Origin: Thermoleophilaceae bacterium
GTDB lineage: Bacteria > Actinomycetota > Thermoleophilia > Solirubrobacterales > Thermoleophilaceae
Length of the DNA stretch: 6,866 nt
Direction of reading: 5' to 3'
Assembly (NCBI GenBank): GCA_013696425.1
Contig: JACCYP010000335.1
Coordinates: 1 to 6,866, forward strand
Position 1 is the stretch's first letter. Every line of letters starts with the position of its first letter. The position numbers were made by a program, and so were the translations under genes. Below are positions 1 through 4,955 of the stretch, piece after piece. The notes beneath the pieces are model-generated. The model ran no database searches and had not been told where the DNA came from. It saw only the letters and a list, made by a program, of their open reading frames with translations.

Positions 1-167
1 GGGTCCGACAGGGTGATCACCGGCACGGGCGGGGCGGCTTGGTACTTCGAGCAGGCGGAGTTGCCCTGGCAGCCGTCCGCCATCACGATTGAGACCTGCG
101 CAGCGGACGCGGGCCCGGCTACGCCGAGCGACGCTGCGATCACCGCGGATGCCAGAGACGCACGCAT
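1..167 (-). CDS. Secreted protein of unknown function, N-terminal part (partial, runs off left edge)
   Basis: An open frame starts with ATG at 167 on the minus strand and stays open for 55 codons to the window edge. Residues 1-22 look like a signal peptide: a short basic start (MRAS), an Ala/Val/Leu-rich core, and a PASA-A cleavage site near residue 22. The mature part begins AQVSIVMADGC and has two cysteines (about 33 and 39) in a CQGNSACSKY segment, which suggests an extracellular disulfide. I recall similar Cys-containing starts in secreted, often repeat-bearing proteins of Solirubrobacterales, but this is memory and not a search. No clear Shine-Dalgarno is visible upstream of the ATG. The function cannot be told from this fragment. 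The next gene to its right is divergent. Confidence 0.6.
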   Translation of the reverse strand, partial: MRASLASAVIAASLGVAGPASAAQVSIVMADGCQGNSACSKYQAAPPVPVITLSD

Positions 168-180
168 GCCTGAAGGCTAA

Positions 181-327
181 TTGCCAAAGCCGCCATACGC
201 GCAGTCACAGCCGGTTGAGCCCGAGCTGAGCCTGAAGCTGTGGGACGAGGAGAACGAGCGCCTCGTGCGGTTCGCGGCGGCGCGGTCGCGCGTCACCGTG
301 GGTGGCAGGTCACCCGTCGCTCAGTAG
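181..327 (+). other. Short coding-like stretch, possible small ORF or gene remnant
   Basis: From TTG at 181 to TAG at 325-327 one frame encodes about 48 residues with protein-like composition in its middle (ELSLKLWDEENERLVRFAAA) and G/C-rich third positions. An in-frame TAA lies at 178-180, so TTG 181 is about the only start. A weak GAAGG at 172-176 precedes it by four bases. No ATG or GTG start exists before the charged segment. It could be a small gene, or the surviving end of a decayed one. I do not recognise the family, and the stretch may be non-coding. Confidence 0.22.
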
Positions 328-363
328 AGACTCCGTCTCGACGTCAACCGACCCAGGAGAGAG

Positions 364-1116
364 ATGGCCGAACTGAACGAGATCCAGGCCGAGATGATCG
401 AGGCGAGCGAGACGGACTATTCGGACCTCCGCGCGATGTTCATCAACTGCACGCTCAAGCGCAGCCCCGAGCAGTCCCATACCCAGGGCCTCGCCGACCT
501 TTCGATCGAGATCCTGCGCCGCAACGGGGTCGAGGTGGAGTGCATCCGGGCGATCGACCACGAGATCGCAACCGGGGTCTGGCCGGACATGACCGAGCAC
601 GGATGGGCGGCCGACGAGTGGCCGGAGATCTTCGAGCGCGTCATGGCCGCCGACATCCTCGTGCTCGTGATGCCGATCTGGCTCGGTGAGAAGTCGTCGG
701 TATGCACGAAGGTGATCGAGCGCCTCTACGGCAACTCGCACCTGCTGAACGACGCCGGCCAGTACGCCTACTACGGCCGTGTCGGCGGCTGTCTCGTGAC
801 CGGCAACGAGGACGGCATCAAGCACTGTGCCCTCGAGACCCTTTACGCGCTCCAGCACCTCGGCTACACGATCCCGCCGCAGGCCGACGCGGGCTGGATC
901 GGCGAGGCCGGCCCCGGCCCCTCCTATCTCGACGAGGGCTCCGGCGGGCCCATGAACGACTTCACCAACCGCAACACCACGTTCATGACCTGGAACCTGC
1001 TCCACCTCGCCCGGATGCTCAAGGACGCCGGCGGCATCCCAGCGCATGGCAACCAGCGGACCGCATGGGACGCGGGGTGCCGCTTCGACTTCCCGAACCC
1101 GGAGCACCGGGCGTAA
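364..1116 (+). CDS. Flavodoxin-fold NAD(P)H-dependent oxidoreductase (FMN reductase / WrbA-like family)
   Basis: This 250-residue protein has the order of a flavodoxin-like FMN-binding fold. A first beta strand (AMFINC, residues 24-29) runs into a Ser/Thr-rich loop (LKRSPEQSHT, 31-40) that would bind the FMN phosphate. Next come a helix, then the strand DILVLVMPIW (97-106) and loop LGEKSS (107-112), where such proteins contact the flavin ring. A third loop with GGCLVTGNEDG lies near residues 140-150. Related proteins are cytosolic and pass electrons from NAD(P)H to quinones, flavins or other acceptors; the substrate here is unknown. The start is ATG 364 with AGGAG at 355-359, a rather short spacing of four bases. 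There is no signal peptide or membrane helix. It stands alone, converging on the DUF2254 gene, and nothing links it to the copper locus. Confidence 0.82.
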   Translation: MAELNEIQAEMIEASETDYSDLRAMFINCTLKRSPEQSHTQGLADLSIEILRRNGVEVECIRAIDHEIATGVWPDMTEHGWAADEWPEIFERVMAADILVLVMPIWLGEKSSVCTKVIERLYGNSHLLNDAGQYAYYGRVGGCLVTGNEDGIKHCALETLYALQHLGYTIPPQADAGWIGEAGPGPSYLDEGSGGPMNDFTNRNTTFMTWNLLHLARMLKDAGGIPAHGNQRTAWDAGCRFDFPNPEHRA

Positions 1117-1268
1117 AGCGCGTCGAGCACGACCTCGCAACGGTCGGGCGCGCCTTCTCCTCGGTGGAGGAGGCGTTCGAGGCGATCCGCTCCCAGCTAC
1201 TTGCGGAAGGGCGGGCGCATTGGCGGGATGGGCTCCGAACGGCGTCCCCGGCGCTGCCGTGGCGGTGA
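1117..1268 (+). other. Coding-like stretch after the oxidoreductase, possible gene remnant
   Basis: Between the stop of the oxidoreductase (1116) and the hairpin at 1271, one frame reads like protein for about 50 codons. It runs from about 1119 to TGA at 1266-1268 and includes a helix-like part (SSVEEAFEAIRSQLLAEGRA). It has no start codon of its own except an internal GTG at 1164 with no ribosome binding site, and leftward its frame merges into the out-of-frame reading of the oxidoreductase gene. It could be the tail of a decayed gene or chance. I do not recognise it. Confidence 0.2.
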
Positions 1269-1270
1269 TC

Positions 1271-1295
1271 CTGGCCGGCTGACGCAGCCGGCCGG
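1271..1295. terminator. Strong hairpin between convergent genes, likely bidirectional terminator
   Basis: CTGGCCGGCT (1271-1280), loop GACGC (1281-1285) and AGCCGGCCGG (1286-1295) form a ten-pair stem with one G-U wobble. It lies seven bases beyond the stop of the minus-strand DUF2254 gene and about 155 bases beyond the stop of the plus-strand oxidoreductase. There is no T-run on either side, so a classical intrinsic terminator is not proven, but position and symmetry suit a terminator serving both strands in a high-GC genome. Confidence 0.55.
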
Positions 1296-1301
1296 TCCGC
1301 G

Positions 1302-2543
1302 CTAGGACCCCACGCCCTGGACGTCCCGGCGCCCGGCGGCCTCGCGGTCGTGCGCGTCGGGAAACTCGCGCTGGGCGGCGGCGGTGAGCAGCTCCGCCTG
1401 CACGCGGAGCGGCGGCCGCCGCTCGGCGGGCGCGATCGCTGCGACGTCGCCGATCAACTCGTTGAGCCTGCGATGGACCTGCAGGCTGCCGGCCCCGTAG
1501 ATCCTTACCTCGTCGAGCGCCAGCGAGACGAAGTCCTCCCAGCCGACGCTCGGATAGGCGACCCTGACGGTGCCGTCCTCGTCGCAGATCCGTCCGGCGG
1601 GCATCTGCCGCGTAGCGAGCCGGCGCAGGAGATCATGGATCTGGTCGATCGCCTGGATGGCCGTCGTGGGGTCGTTGACGCCGGGCGAGAGCGCCCTGAT
1701 GGCGAGGTCCACCAGCTGGCGGAAGCCGAATGCGGCGTCCTGCTGCATCGTGCGCTCCTCGCCGAGTGAGATGCAATCCAGGACGTCGCAGTCCTCCGGC
1801 GCCGCTCCGTGGAGCTCGAGCAGCGGCGCGTCGGCGGGCACGAAGTCGCCGGGTCCCGCCCGCATTACGACGACGGCATCCGCGGCCGCGGCGATCGCCA
1901 CCATTCGCGGCGCGTTTATGCCTGTCACCAGCCCCGGCCCGGCGCGGTTGTGGACGAGCGTGGGCTCGCTCGCCGTGGCCGGCTCGGACGCGGCCGCGGG
2001 CTGCTGGGCCGGGTAGTTGCGCTCGAGCGACTCGCGCGCCTCGGCGGCAACCGTCTCGATCACCGCAGACGCGCGGATCGCGTGCGCGGTGTGGTTGATG
2101 TAGTGGATGAAGACGCCCACGCTCGCGAACACGAGCAGGATCGCGATCGTCACCGAGATGCCGGGCACGGCGTCGTCGCGCGTGGCACGCAGAGCCGTGA
2201 ACGCGAACGCGAAGGTCGCAACGAAGGTCCCGAGCGCGATCTTGCTGGTGCGGTCGCGAAGGAACGCGCGCATCACCCGCGGTGAGAGTTGCCCGCTCGC
2301 GAGCTGGAGCGCCACGATCGTGATGCTGAACACGAGACCGGTGAAGGTGATCATCGCCGCGGCGATGGTCGAGAGCACCGAGCGGGCGGCCTCGGCGCCC
2401 CCTTCGAACCCGAGCCGCGCGCCGGTCGAGCGGTCGATCGCGATCGTCCCGAGCGCCAGCCCCACCGCGAGCAGGGCGGCGAGCGCCGGCACGACCCAGA
2501 GGCTGGTGCGCAGGTACTCGAGCAGTCGGTCGGCGCGTCTCAT
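1302..2543 (-). CDS. DUF2254 family membrane protein
   Basis: This 413-residue protein matches the usual plan of DUF2254: an N-terminal membrane part and a soluble C-terminal half. Likely membrane segments are about residues 14-36, 55-80, 101-119 and 128-150. Helix 2 runs into the family-typical ITFTGLVFSITIVALQLAS and QLSPRVMRAFLRDR (about 65-98). The soluble half holds the other hallmark, FGFRQLVDLAIRALSPGVND (272-291), followed by PTTAIQAIDQIHDLL. An Ala/Pro-rich linker lies at 178-195. The family's molecular function is not established. The start is ATG 2543: an in-frame TAG stands 21-23 bases upstream and no other start fits. No good ribosome binding site is seen. Its 5' end faces the copper-regulated promoter of the DUF4396 gene across about 105 bases, so co-regulation is possible but I see no clear minus-strand promoter. 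Confidence 0.88.
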   Translation of the reverse strand: MRRADRLLEYLRTSLWVVPALAALLAVGLALGTIAIDRSTGARLGFEGGAEAARSVLSTIAAAMITFTGLVFSITIVALQLASGQLSPRVMRAFLRDRTSKIALGTFVATFAFAFTALRATRDDAVPGISVTIAILLVFASVGVFIHYINHTAHAIRASAVIETVAAEARESLERNYPAQQPAAASEPATASEPTLVHNRAGPGLVTGINAPRMVAIAAAADAVVVMRAGPGDFVPADAPLLELHGAAPEDCDVLDCISLGEERTMQQDAAFGFRQLVDLAIRALSPGVNDPTTAIQAIDQIHDLLRRLATRQMPAGRICDEDGTVRVAYPSVGWEDFVSLALDEVRIYGAGSLQVHRRLNELIGDVAAIAPAERRPPLRVQAELLTAAAQREFPDAHDREAAGRRDVQGVGS

Positions 2544-2578
2544 GCGGTGGAGGGCCTGAGACTACGCCTCCGGCGGGC

Positions 2579-2607
2579 TTGACATACCCCTAGGGGGTAT
2601 CTAGTAT
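2579..2607 (+). promoter_or_regulatory. Sigma70-like promoter of the DUF4396 gene
   Basis: A perfect -35 box TTGACA (2579-2584) is followed after exactly 17 bases by TAGTAT (2602-2607), a good -10 box. The predicted start of transcription is near 2614, giving a leader of about 35 bases to the GTG at 2649. The whole spacer is taken up by the palindromic operator at 2584-2600, so a repressor bound there would block RNA polymerase. Confidence 0.78.
2584..2600. promoter_or_regulatory. CsoR-type operator (site A) in the promoter spacer
   Basis: ATACCCC-TAG-GGGGTAT: two perfect seven-base inverted arms around a three-base centre. This is the pattern known for CsoR operators, a C/G-tract palindrome flanked by ATA/TAT. 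The csoR gene is about 0.8 kb away and a perfect copy of the same arms recurs at 3767-3783. Confidence 0.8.
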
Positions 2608-2611
2608 CGCA

Positions 2612-2628
2612 TTACCCCCCAGGTGTAT
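2612..2628. promoter_or_regulatory. Weaker CsoR-like operator (site B) at the transcription start
   Basis: TTACCCC-CCA-GGTGTAT has the same 7-3-7 layout as site A, with six of seven bases matching in each arm. Its centre is 28 bases from that of site A and it covers the predicted transcription start, so it could be a second, lower-affinity binding site. Confidence 0.5.
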
Positions 2629-2636
2629 CCGACTTC

Positions 2637-2642
2637 AAGGAG
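2637..2642 (+). promoter_or_regulatory. Ribosome binding site fixing the GTG start of the DUF4396 gene
   Basis: AAGGAG at 2637-2642 stands six bases before GTG 2649. This supports GTG as the true start rather than a later ATG codon. Confidence 0.7.
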
Positions 2643-2648
2643 CTTGCA

Positions 2649-3332
2649 GTGGAAGCACACGCACAACACGGAGACGACGGGCATCACGAGATGCCGACCG
2701 GCGGCAAGGAGCTCAACAGCCTTGCCCTGACCGCGACGCTGCATTGCCTCACCGGTTGCGCCCTTGGCGAGATCCTCGGTATCGCCATCGGTACCGCCCT
2801 TGGATGGTCGAACCTCGCCACGATCGCCCTCGCGGTCACGCTGGCCTTCATTCTCGGCTACTCGTTCACCAGCTACCCGCTGTTGCGCGCCGGCCTCGCC
2901 CTCGGTGTGGTGATCCCGGTCGCGTTGGCCGCCGACACCGTCTCGATCGCGACGATGGAGATCATCGATAACGGGGTGATGCTGATCGTGCCCGGAGCAA
3001 TGGAGGCCGGGCTCGGCTCCCTCCTCTTCTGGGGCAGTCTCTCCTTCGCTCTCGCGGTGGCTTTCGCTGTGACGGTCCCCGTCAACCGCTGGCTCCTGAA
3101 GCGCGGCAAGGGCCACACCAGGGTCCACGAGACCGGGATCCACGGAGGACCGAACACGCGCTACGTAGCGATCGGCATCTCCATGGCCGCGATCTTCGGC
3201 ACGACGGTCTTGGTGGCCGAGGCGTTCGATGGCGACGACGGCGTGGAGCATGGCGGCGGCCGCGCCGCGATGAGCAAGGACAAGCCGGCAGATGGTCACT
3301 CAGCAAGGACGGGACTTGGTCGACACCGCTGA
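2649..3332 (+). CDS. DUF4396 family membrane protein, apparently copper-regulated
   Basis: The 227-residue product matches DUF4396 in its conserved core: TATLHCLTGCALGEILG (28-44), ALGWSNLAT (50-58), AADTVSIATMEIIDN (94-108), and FWGSL with VTVPVNRWL (127-149). Likely membrane helices are about 24-50, 55-77, 81-97, 108-120, 124-146 and 171-191. The family has no settled function. Candidate metal ligands are H32, C33 and C37 in the first helix, a His/Met-bearing N-terminus (H4, H7, H12, H13, M15), M103 and M111 in or near helices, and a His-containing C-terminus. The start is GTG with AAGGAG six bases before it. The promoter has a CsoR operator in its spacer, so the gene probably responds to copper; a role in copper transport or membrane delivery is inference. 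About the last eleven residues (from roughly 217) are read out of frame through a decayed paralogue of the anchored His-rich protein gene, so the natural C-terminus appears lost. Confidence 0.85.
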   Translation: MEAHAQHGDDGHHEMPTGGKELNSLALTATLHCLTGCALGEILGIAIGTALGWSNLATIALAVTLAFILGYSFTSYPLLRAGLALGVVIPVALAADTVSIATMEIIDNGVMLIVPGAMEAGLGSLLFWGSLSFALAVAFAVTVPVNRWLLKRGKGHTRVHETGIHGGPNTRYVAIGISMAAIFGTTVLVAEAFDGDDGVEHGGGRAAMSKDKPADGHSARTGLGRHR

Positions 3333-3426
3333 CCCTGGATGAGCCCGGCGCCTACCGCCTCTTCCTTCAGTTCAAGCACGAGGGCGAGATCCACACGCCG
3401 CTTTCACGCGGCGGGTCGAGAACTAG
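3296..3426 (+). pseudogene. Frameshifted C-terminal remnant of a second anchored His-rich copper-locus protein
   Basis: One frame from about 3296 reads SLSKDGTWSTPLTLDEPGAY and continues RLFLQFKHEGEIHT. It matches the intact protein encoded at 4064-4954 in two places: ADGSWSVPLRFTDPGTYR of its first repeat, and YRLFLQFKHEGAVHT of its second. By my count 42 of 46 bases are identical between 3352-3397 and 4882-4927. Just after this, one base is missing relative to the intact gene. Restoring it yields AFTRRVEN and a stop at 3424-3426, against AAFTQEVR and stop in the intact gene. There is no start, signal anchor or first half, and the DUF4396 stop (3330-3332) lies inside it. The simplest reading is a deletion joining the DUF4396 gene to the interior of a former paralogue. 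Confidence 0.78.
3396..3413. terminator. Possible weak terminator hairpin between DUF4396 and csoR
   Basis: CGCCGC (3396-3401), loop TTTCAC and GCGGCG (3408-3413) form a six-pair GC stem. It lies between the convergent stops of the DUF4396 gene and csoR, with no T-run on either side. It sits inside the decayed paralogue, so it may be chance. Confidence 0.28.
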
Positions 3427-3719
3427 CCGCGACGCATCAGGCGCGCGATGGCGCCCATCAGCTCTTCCGTCATCTCCTCCGCCGTGCCCTCGCCGTGACC
3501 CTCGATGACGCAGTGACGTGCGTGATCGTCGACCAACCCGAGGGCAACCTTGTCAAGGGCAGCCTGGATGGCCGAGATCTGAGTCAGGACGTCGACGCAG
3601 TAGCGGTCCTCTTCGATCATCCGCTCGATCCCGCCGACCTGGCCATTGATGCGGCGCACGCGCTTGAGCAGCTGGTCCTTGGTGGCGGTGTACCCGCGCT
3701 CTGTCTGAGTGGGAGTCAT
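3423..3719 (-). CDS. csoR: Copper-sensing repressor CsoR
   Basis: This 98-residue protein is the right length and pattern for the CsoR/RcnR family, all-helical repressors that let go of DNA when they bind metal. The N-terminal helix has TKDQLLKRVRRINGQVGGIE (13-32), with the basic residues used for DNA contact. The Cu(I) ligands of CsoR are all present: C41 (in DRYC), H66 and C70 (in HARHC). The C-H-C set argues for copper rather than nickel or formaldehyde sensing. The start is taken as ATG 3719, giving a normal N-terminus; a frame upstream to 3794 would read through operators C and D. The DNA before the ATG has a promoter but no real ribosome binding site, which suggests a leaderless mRNA. 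An operator overlaps that promoter, so the gene is probably self-repressed. Its stop shares the CTAG at 3423-3426 with the stop of the decayed paralogue on the other strand. Confidence 0.95.
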   Translation of the reverse strand: MTPTQTERGYTATKDQLLKRVRRINGQVGGIERMIEEDRYCVDVLTQISAIQAALDKVALGLVDDHARHCVIEGHGEGTAEEMTEELMGAIARLMRRG

Positions 3720-3726
3720 GGGCCCC

Positions 3727-3755
3727 ACTATACCCCTGGGGGGTGACGCACCCAA
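3727..3755 (-). promoter_or_regulatory. Promoter of csoR, probably giving a leaderless mRNA
   Basis: On the minus strand TATAGT (3732-3727) is a strong -10 box. A partial -35, TTGGGT (3755-3750), lies 17 bases upstream. Only seven bases (GGGGCCC) separate the -10 box from the ATG at 3719, which puts the transcription start on or beside the A of the start codon. Leaderless mRNAs are common in actinobacteria. Confidence 0.6.
3730..3746. promoter_or_regulatory. CsoR-type operator (site C) in the csoR promoter
   Basis: ATACCCC-TGG-GGGGTGA: the left arm is perfect and the right arm matches at five of seven bases. It covers part of the csoR -10 box and most of the spacer, as expected for autorepression. 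Confidence 0.68.
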
Positions 3756-3766
3756 AGATCGACAAG

Positions 3767-3783
3767 ATACCCCCAAGGGGTAT
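3767..3783. promoter_or_regulatory. CsoR-type operator (site D) next to the copZ promoter -35 box
   Basis: ATACCCC-CAA-GGGGTAT has perfect seven-base arms identical to those of site A. It abuts the -35 box at 3784 of the copZ operon promoter and lies in the divergent region between csoR and copZ, upstream of the csoR -35. Confidence 0.8.
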
Positions 3784-3813
3784 TTGACAATCACACGTCG
3801 ATCACGCTAGGCT
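3784..3813 (+). promoter_or_regulatory. Promoter of the copZ operon
   Basis: A perfect -35 box TTGACA (3784-3789), an 18-base spacer and a TANNNT-type -10 box TAGGCT (3808-3813). The predicted start is near 3820, giving a leader of about 35 bases before ATG 3855. Operator D touches its upstream edge and the weaker site E lies just downstream of the start. Confidence 0.62.
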
Positions 3814-3822
3814 TCGTCGCAG

Positions 3823-3839
3823 ATACCCCCGCCCCGTAT
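3823..3839. promoter_or_regulatory. Degenerate CsoR-like site (site E) at the copZ transcription start
   Basis: ATACCCC-CGC-CCCGTAT keeps one perfect arm and the outer GTAT of the other, in the same 7-3-7 layout. It lies just past the predicted transcription start. Weak symmetry makes it a candidate only. Confidence 0.38.
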
Positions 3840-3854
3840 ATGGAGACCATCGAC

Positions 3855-4067
3855 ATGAGTACGACAACCGCCCGCACCTACACCGTCACCGGAATGACCT
3901 GCAGCCACTGCGCCGCATCCGTGACTGAGGAAGTCAGCGAAGTCGCGGGAGTCAGCGGTGCAGAGGTGGAGCTGGCCAGCGGAGCCCTGACCGTCAGGGG
4001 CGAGGGCTTCATCGACGCCGCCGTCGAGGAGGCCGTCGAGGAAGCGGGCTACAAGGTCATCCCATGA
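3855..4067 (+). CDS. copZ: CopZ-like copper chaperone (single HMA domain)
   Basis: The 70-residue protein is one heavy-metal-associated (HMA) domain. It has the GMTCSHC motif at residues 13-19, with C16 and C19 as the Cu(I) ligands, and ends in the usual EEAGYKV strand (62-68). Such proteins carry Cu(I) in the cytosol and hand it to CopA or CsoR. The start chosen is ATG 3855, preceded by GGAG at 3842-3845 with nine bases between. An in-frame ATG at 3840 has no ribosome binding site, overlaps operator site E and would destroy this spacing. The stop overlaps the next start (ATGA at 4064-4067), so the two genes are probably translationally coupled. The gene is first in the operon, behind a promoter with CsoR-type sites. 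The His in the CSHC motif differs from the CASC of the ATPase's own HMA domain. Confidence 0.93.
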   Translation: MSTTTARTYTVTGMTCSHCAASVTEEVSEVAGVSGAEVELASGALTVRGEGFIDAAVEEAVEEAGYKVIP

Positions 4068-4954
4068 GCGCCGTCCAGCGCATAGTCGGATTCCTCGCGA
4101 TTCTCGTGCTCGCCTTCGGTGCCGCTGTCGGCATCGGTGGTGCCGTGGGCCCGACCGATCGCAGCGACGGCGAGAAGCCCGGGGCCCATGGCGGCGGCAC
4201 TGACTCCGATAAGGAGGAGGGCGCAGGGCACGGCGGCGAGCCGAAGAGCGCTGCCGCCAGCGCTCCCCAGGGACTTTCGATCGCCACGGCCGAAGCGCGC
4301 CTCGTTTCCGACAACAAGACCTACCGCAGGGGTGAGGTCAAGGAGTTCCGCTTCCGCATCGTCGGTCCCGGCGGCCAAACCGTGCGCGACTTCGACGTCG
4401 AGCACGACAAGCTGATGCACCTGATCGCGGTGCGCCGCGACATGGCCGGCTTCGTCCACGTCCATCCCAGGCAGCAGGCCGATGGCTCGTGGAGCGTTCC
4501 GCTGCGCTTCACCGACCCCGGCACCTACCGCGTGTTCGCAGATTTCAAGGCGGAGGGCGGGGAGCGGACCACCCTTGGAACCGACGTATTCGTCGCGGGC
4601 CAGTCGACGCGCCGAGCGCTGCCCCCGCCGCAGAAGACGTTCAGCGTCGACGGCTATGACGTGGCGATCAGCGGCGAGGGCAGGGCCGGTGAGGAGCGGG
4701 AGCTCGCCTTTCAGGTCTCCCGCAACGGAAAGCCCATCGAGGTCGAGCCCTACCTTGGCGCCGACGGACATCTGGTGACCCTGCGCGAGGGCGACCTCGC
4801 CTACCTGCACGTGCACCCGGTCGAGGAGGAGGGGGTCGCCAAGCCGATCAGGTTCATTGCCGAGTACCCCTCCGCCGGCCGCTACCGCCTGTTCCTGCAG
4901 TTCAAGCACGAGGGCGCGGTCCACACGGCCGCCTTCACCCAGGAGGTGCGCTGA
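4064..4954 (+). CDS. Membrane-anchored, His-rich two-domain protein of the copper operon
   Basis: I do not recognise a named family with certainty. The 296-residue product has an N-terminal hydrophobic segment (about 7-29) with no clear cleavage site, so it is probably a membrane anchor. A Gly/His/Asp-rich linker (31-66) follows, then two related beta-rich domains of about 100 residues. Domain 1 (about 78-178) has HDKLMHLIAVRRDMAGFVHVHP, and ends in GTYRVFADFKAEGG. Domain 2 (about 192-296) has GADGHLVTLREGDLAYLHVHP, and ends in GRYRLFLQFKHEGAVHT. Shared likely metal ligands are H119 with H132 and H134, matching H236 with H249 and H251; H114, M118, H282 and H287 add to these. It overlaps copZ by four bases and stops one base before copA. 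Extracytoplasmic binding, buffering or delivery of copper is inference from context and ligands. A decayed paralogue lies at 3296-3426. Confidence 0.8.
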   Translation: MSAVQRIVGFLAILVLAFGAAVGIGGAVGPTDRSDGEKPGAHGGGTDSDKEEGAGHGGEPKSAAASAPQGLSIATAEARLVSDNKTYRRGEVKEFRFRIVGPGGQTVRDFDVEHDKLMHLIAVRRDMAGFVHVHPRQQADGSWSVPLRFTDPGTYRVFADFKAEGGERTTLGTDVFVAGQSTRRALPPPQKTFSVDGYDVAISGEGRAGEERELAFQVSRNGKPIEVEPYLGADGHLVTLREGDLAYLHVHPVEEEGVAKPIRFIAEYPSAGRYRLFLQFKHEGAVHTAAFTQEVR

Positions 4955-4955
4955 C

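Noticed and set aside
300..339. Two small hairpins (GGGTG/CACCC at 300-315 and GAGAC/GTCTC at 327-339) before the oxidoreductase
   Set aside because: Only five-pair stems without a T-run or repeat elsewhere; not distinguishable from chance.
3339..3746. Plus-strand open frame over csoR
   Set aside because: It lies antisense to csoR, whose minus-strand protein keeps the C-H-C copper ligands and family length; the plus-strand product resembles nothing.
3720..3794. N-terminal extension of csoR to ATG 3794
   Set aside because: The extra 25 residues would be encoded by two operators and the promoter; ATG 3719 gives the usual CsoR length.
3840..3854. Earlier ATG for copZ at 3840
   Set aside because: It has no ribosome binding site and lies against the operator-like site; ATG 3855 has GGAG at suitable spacing and gives the normal CopZ N-terminus.
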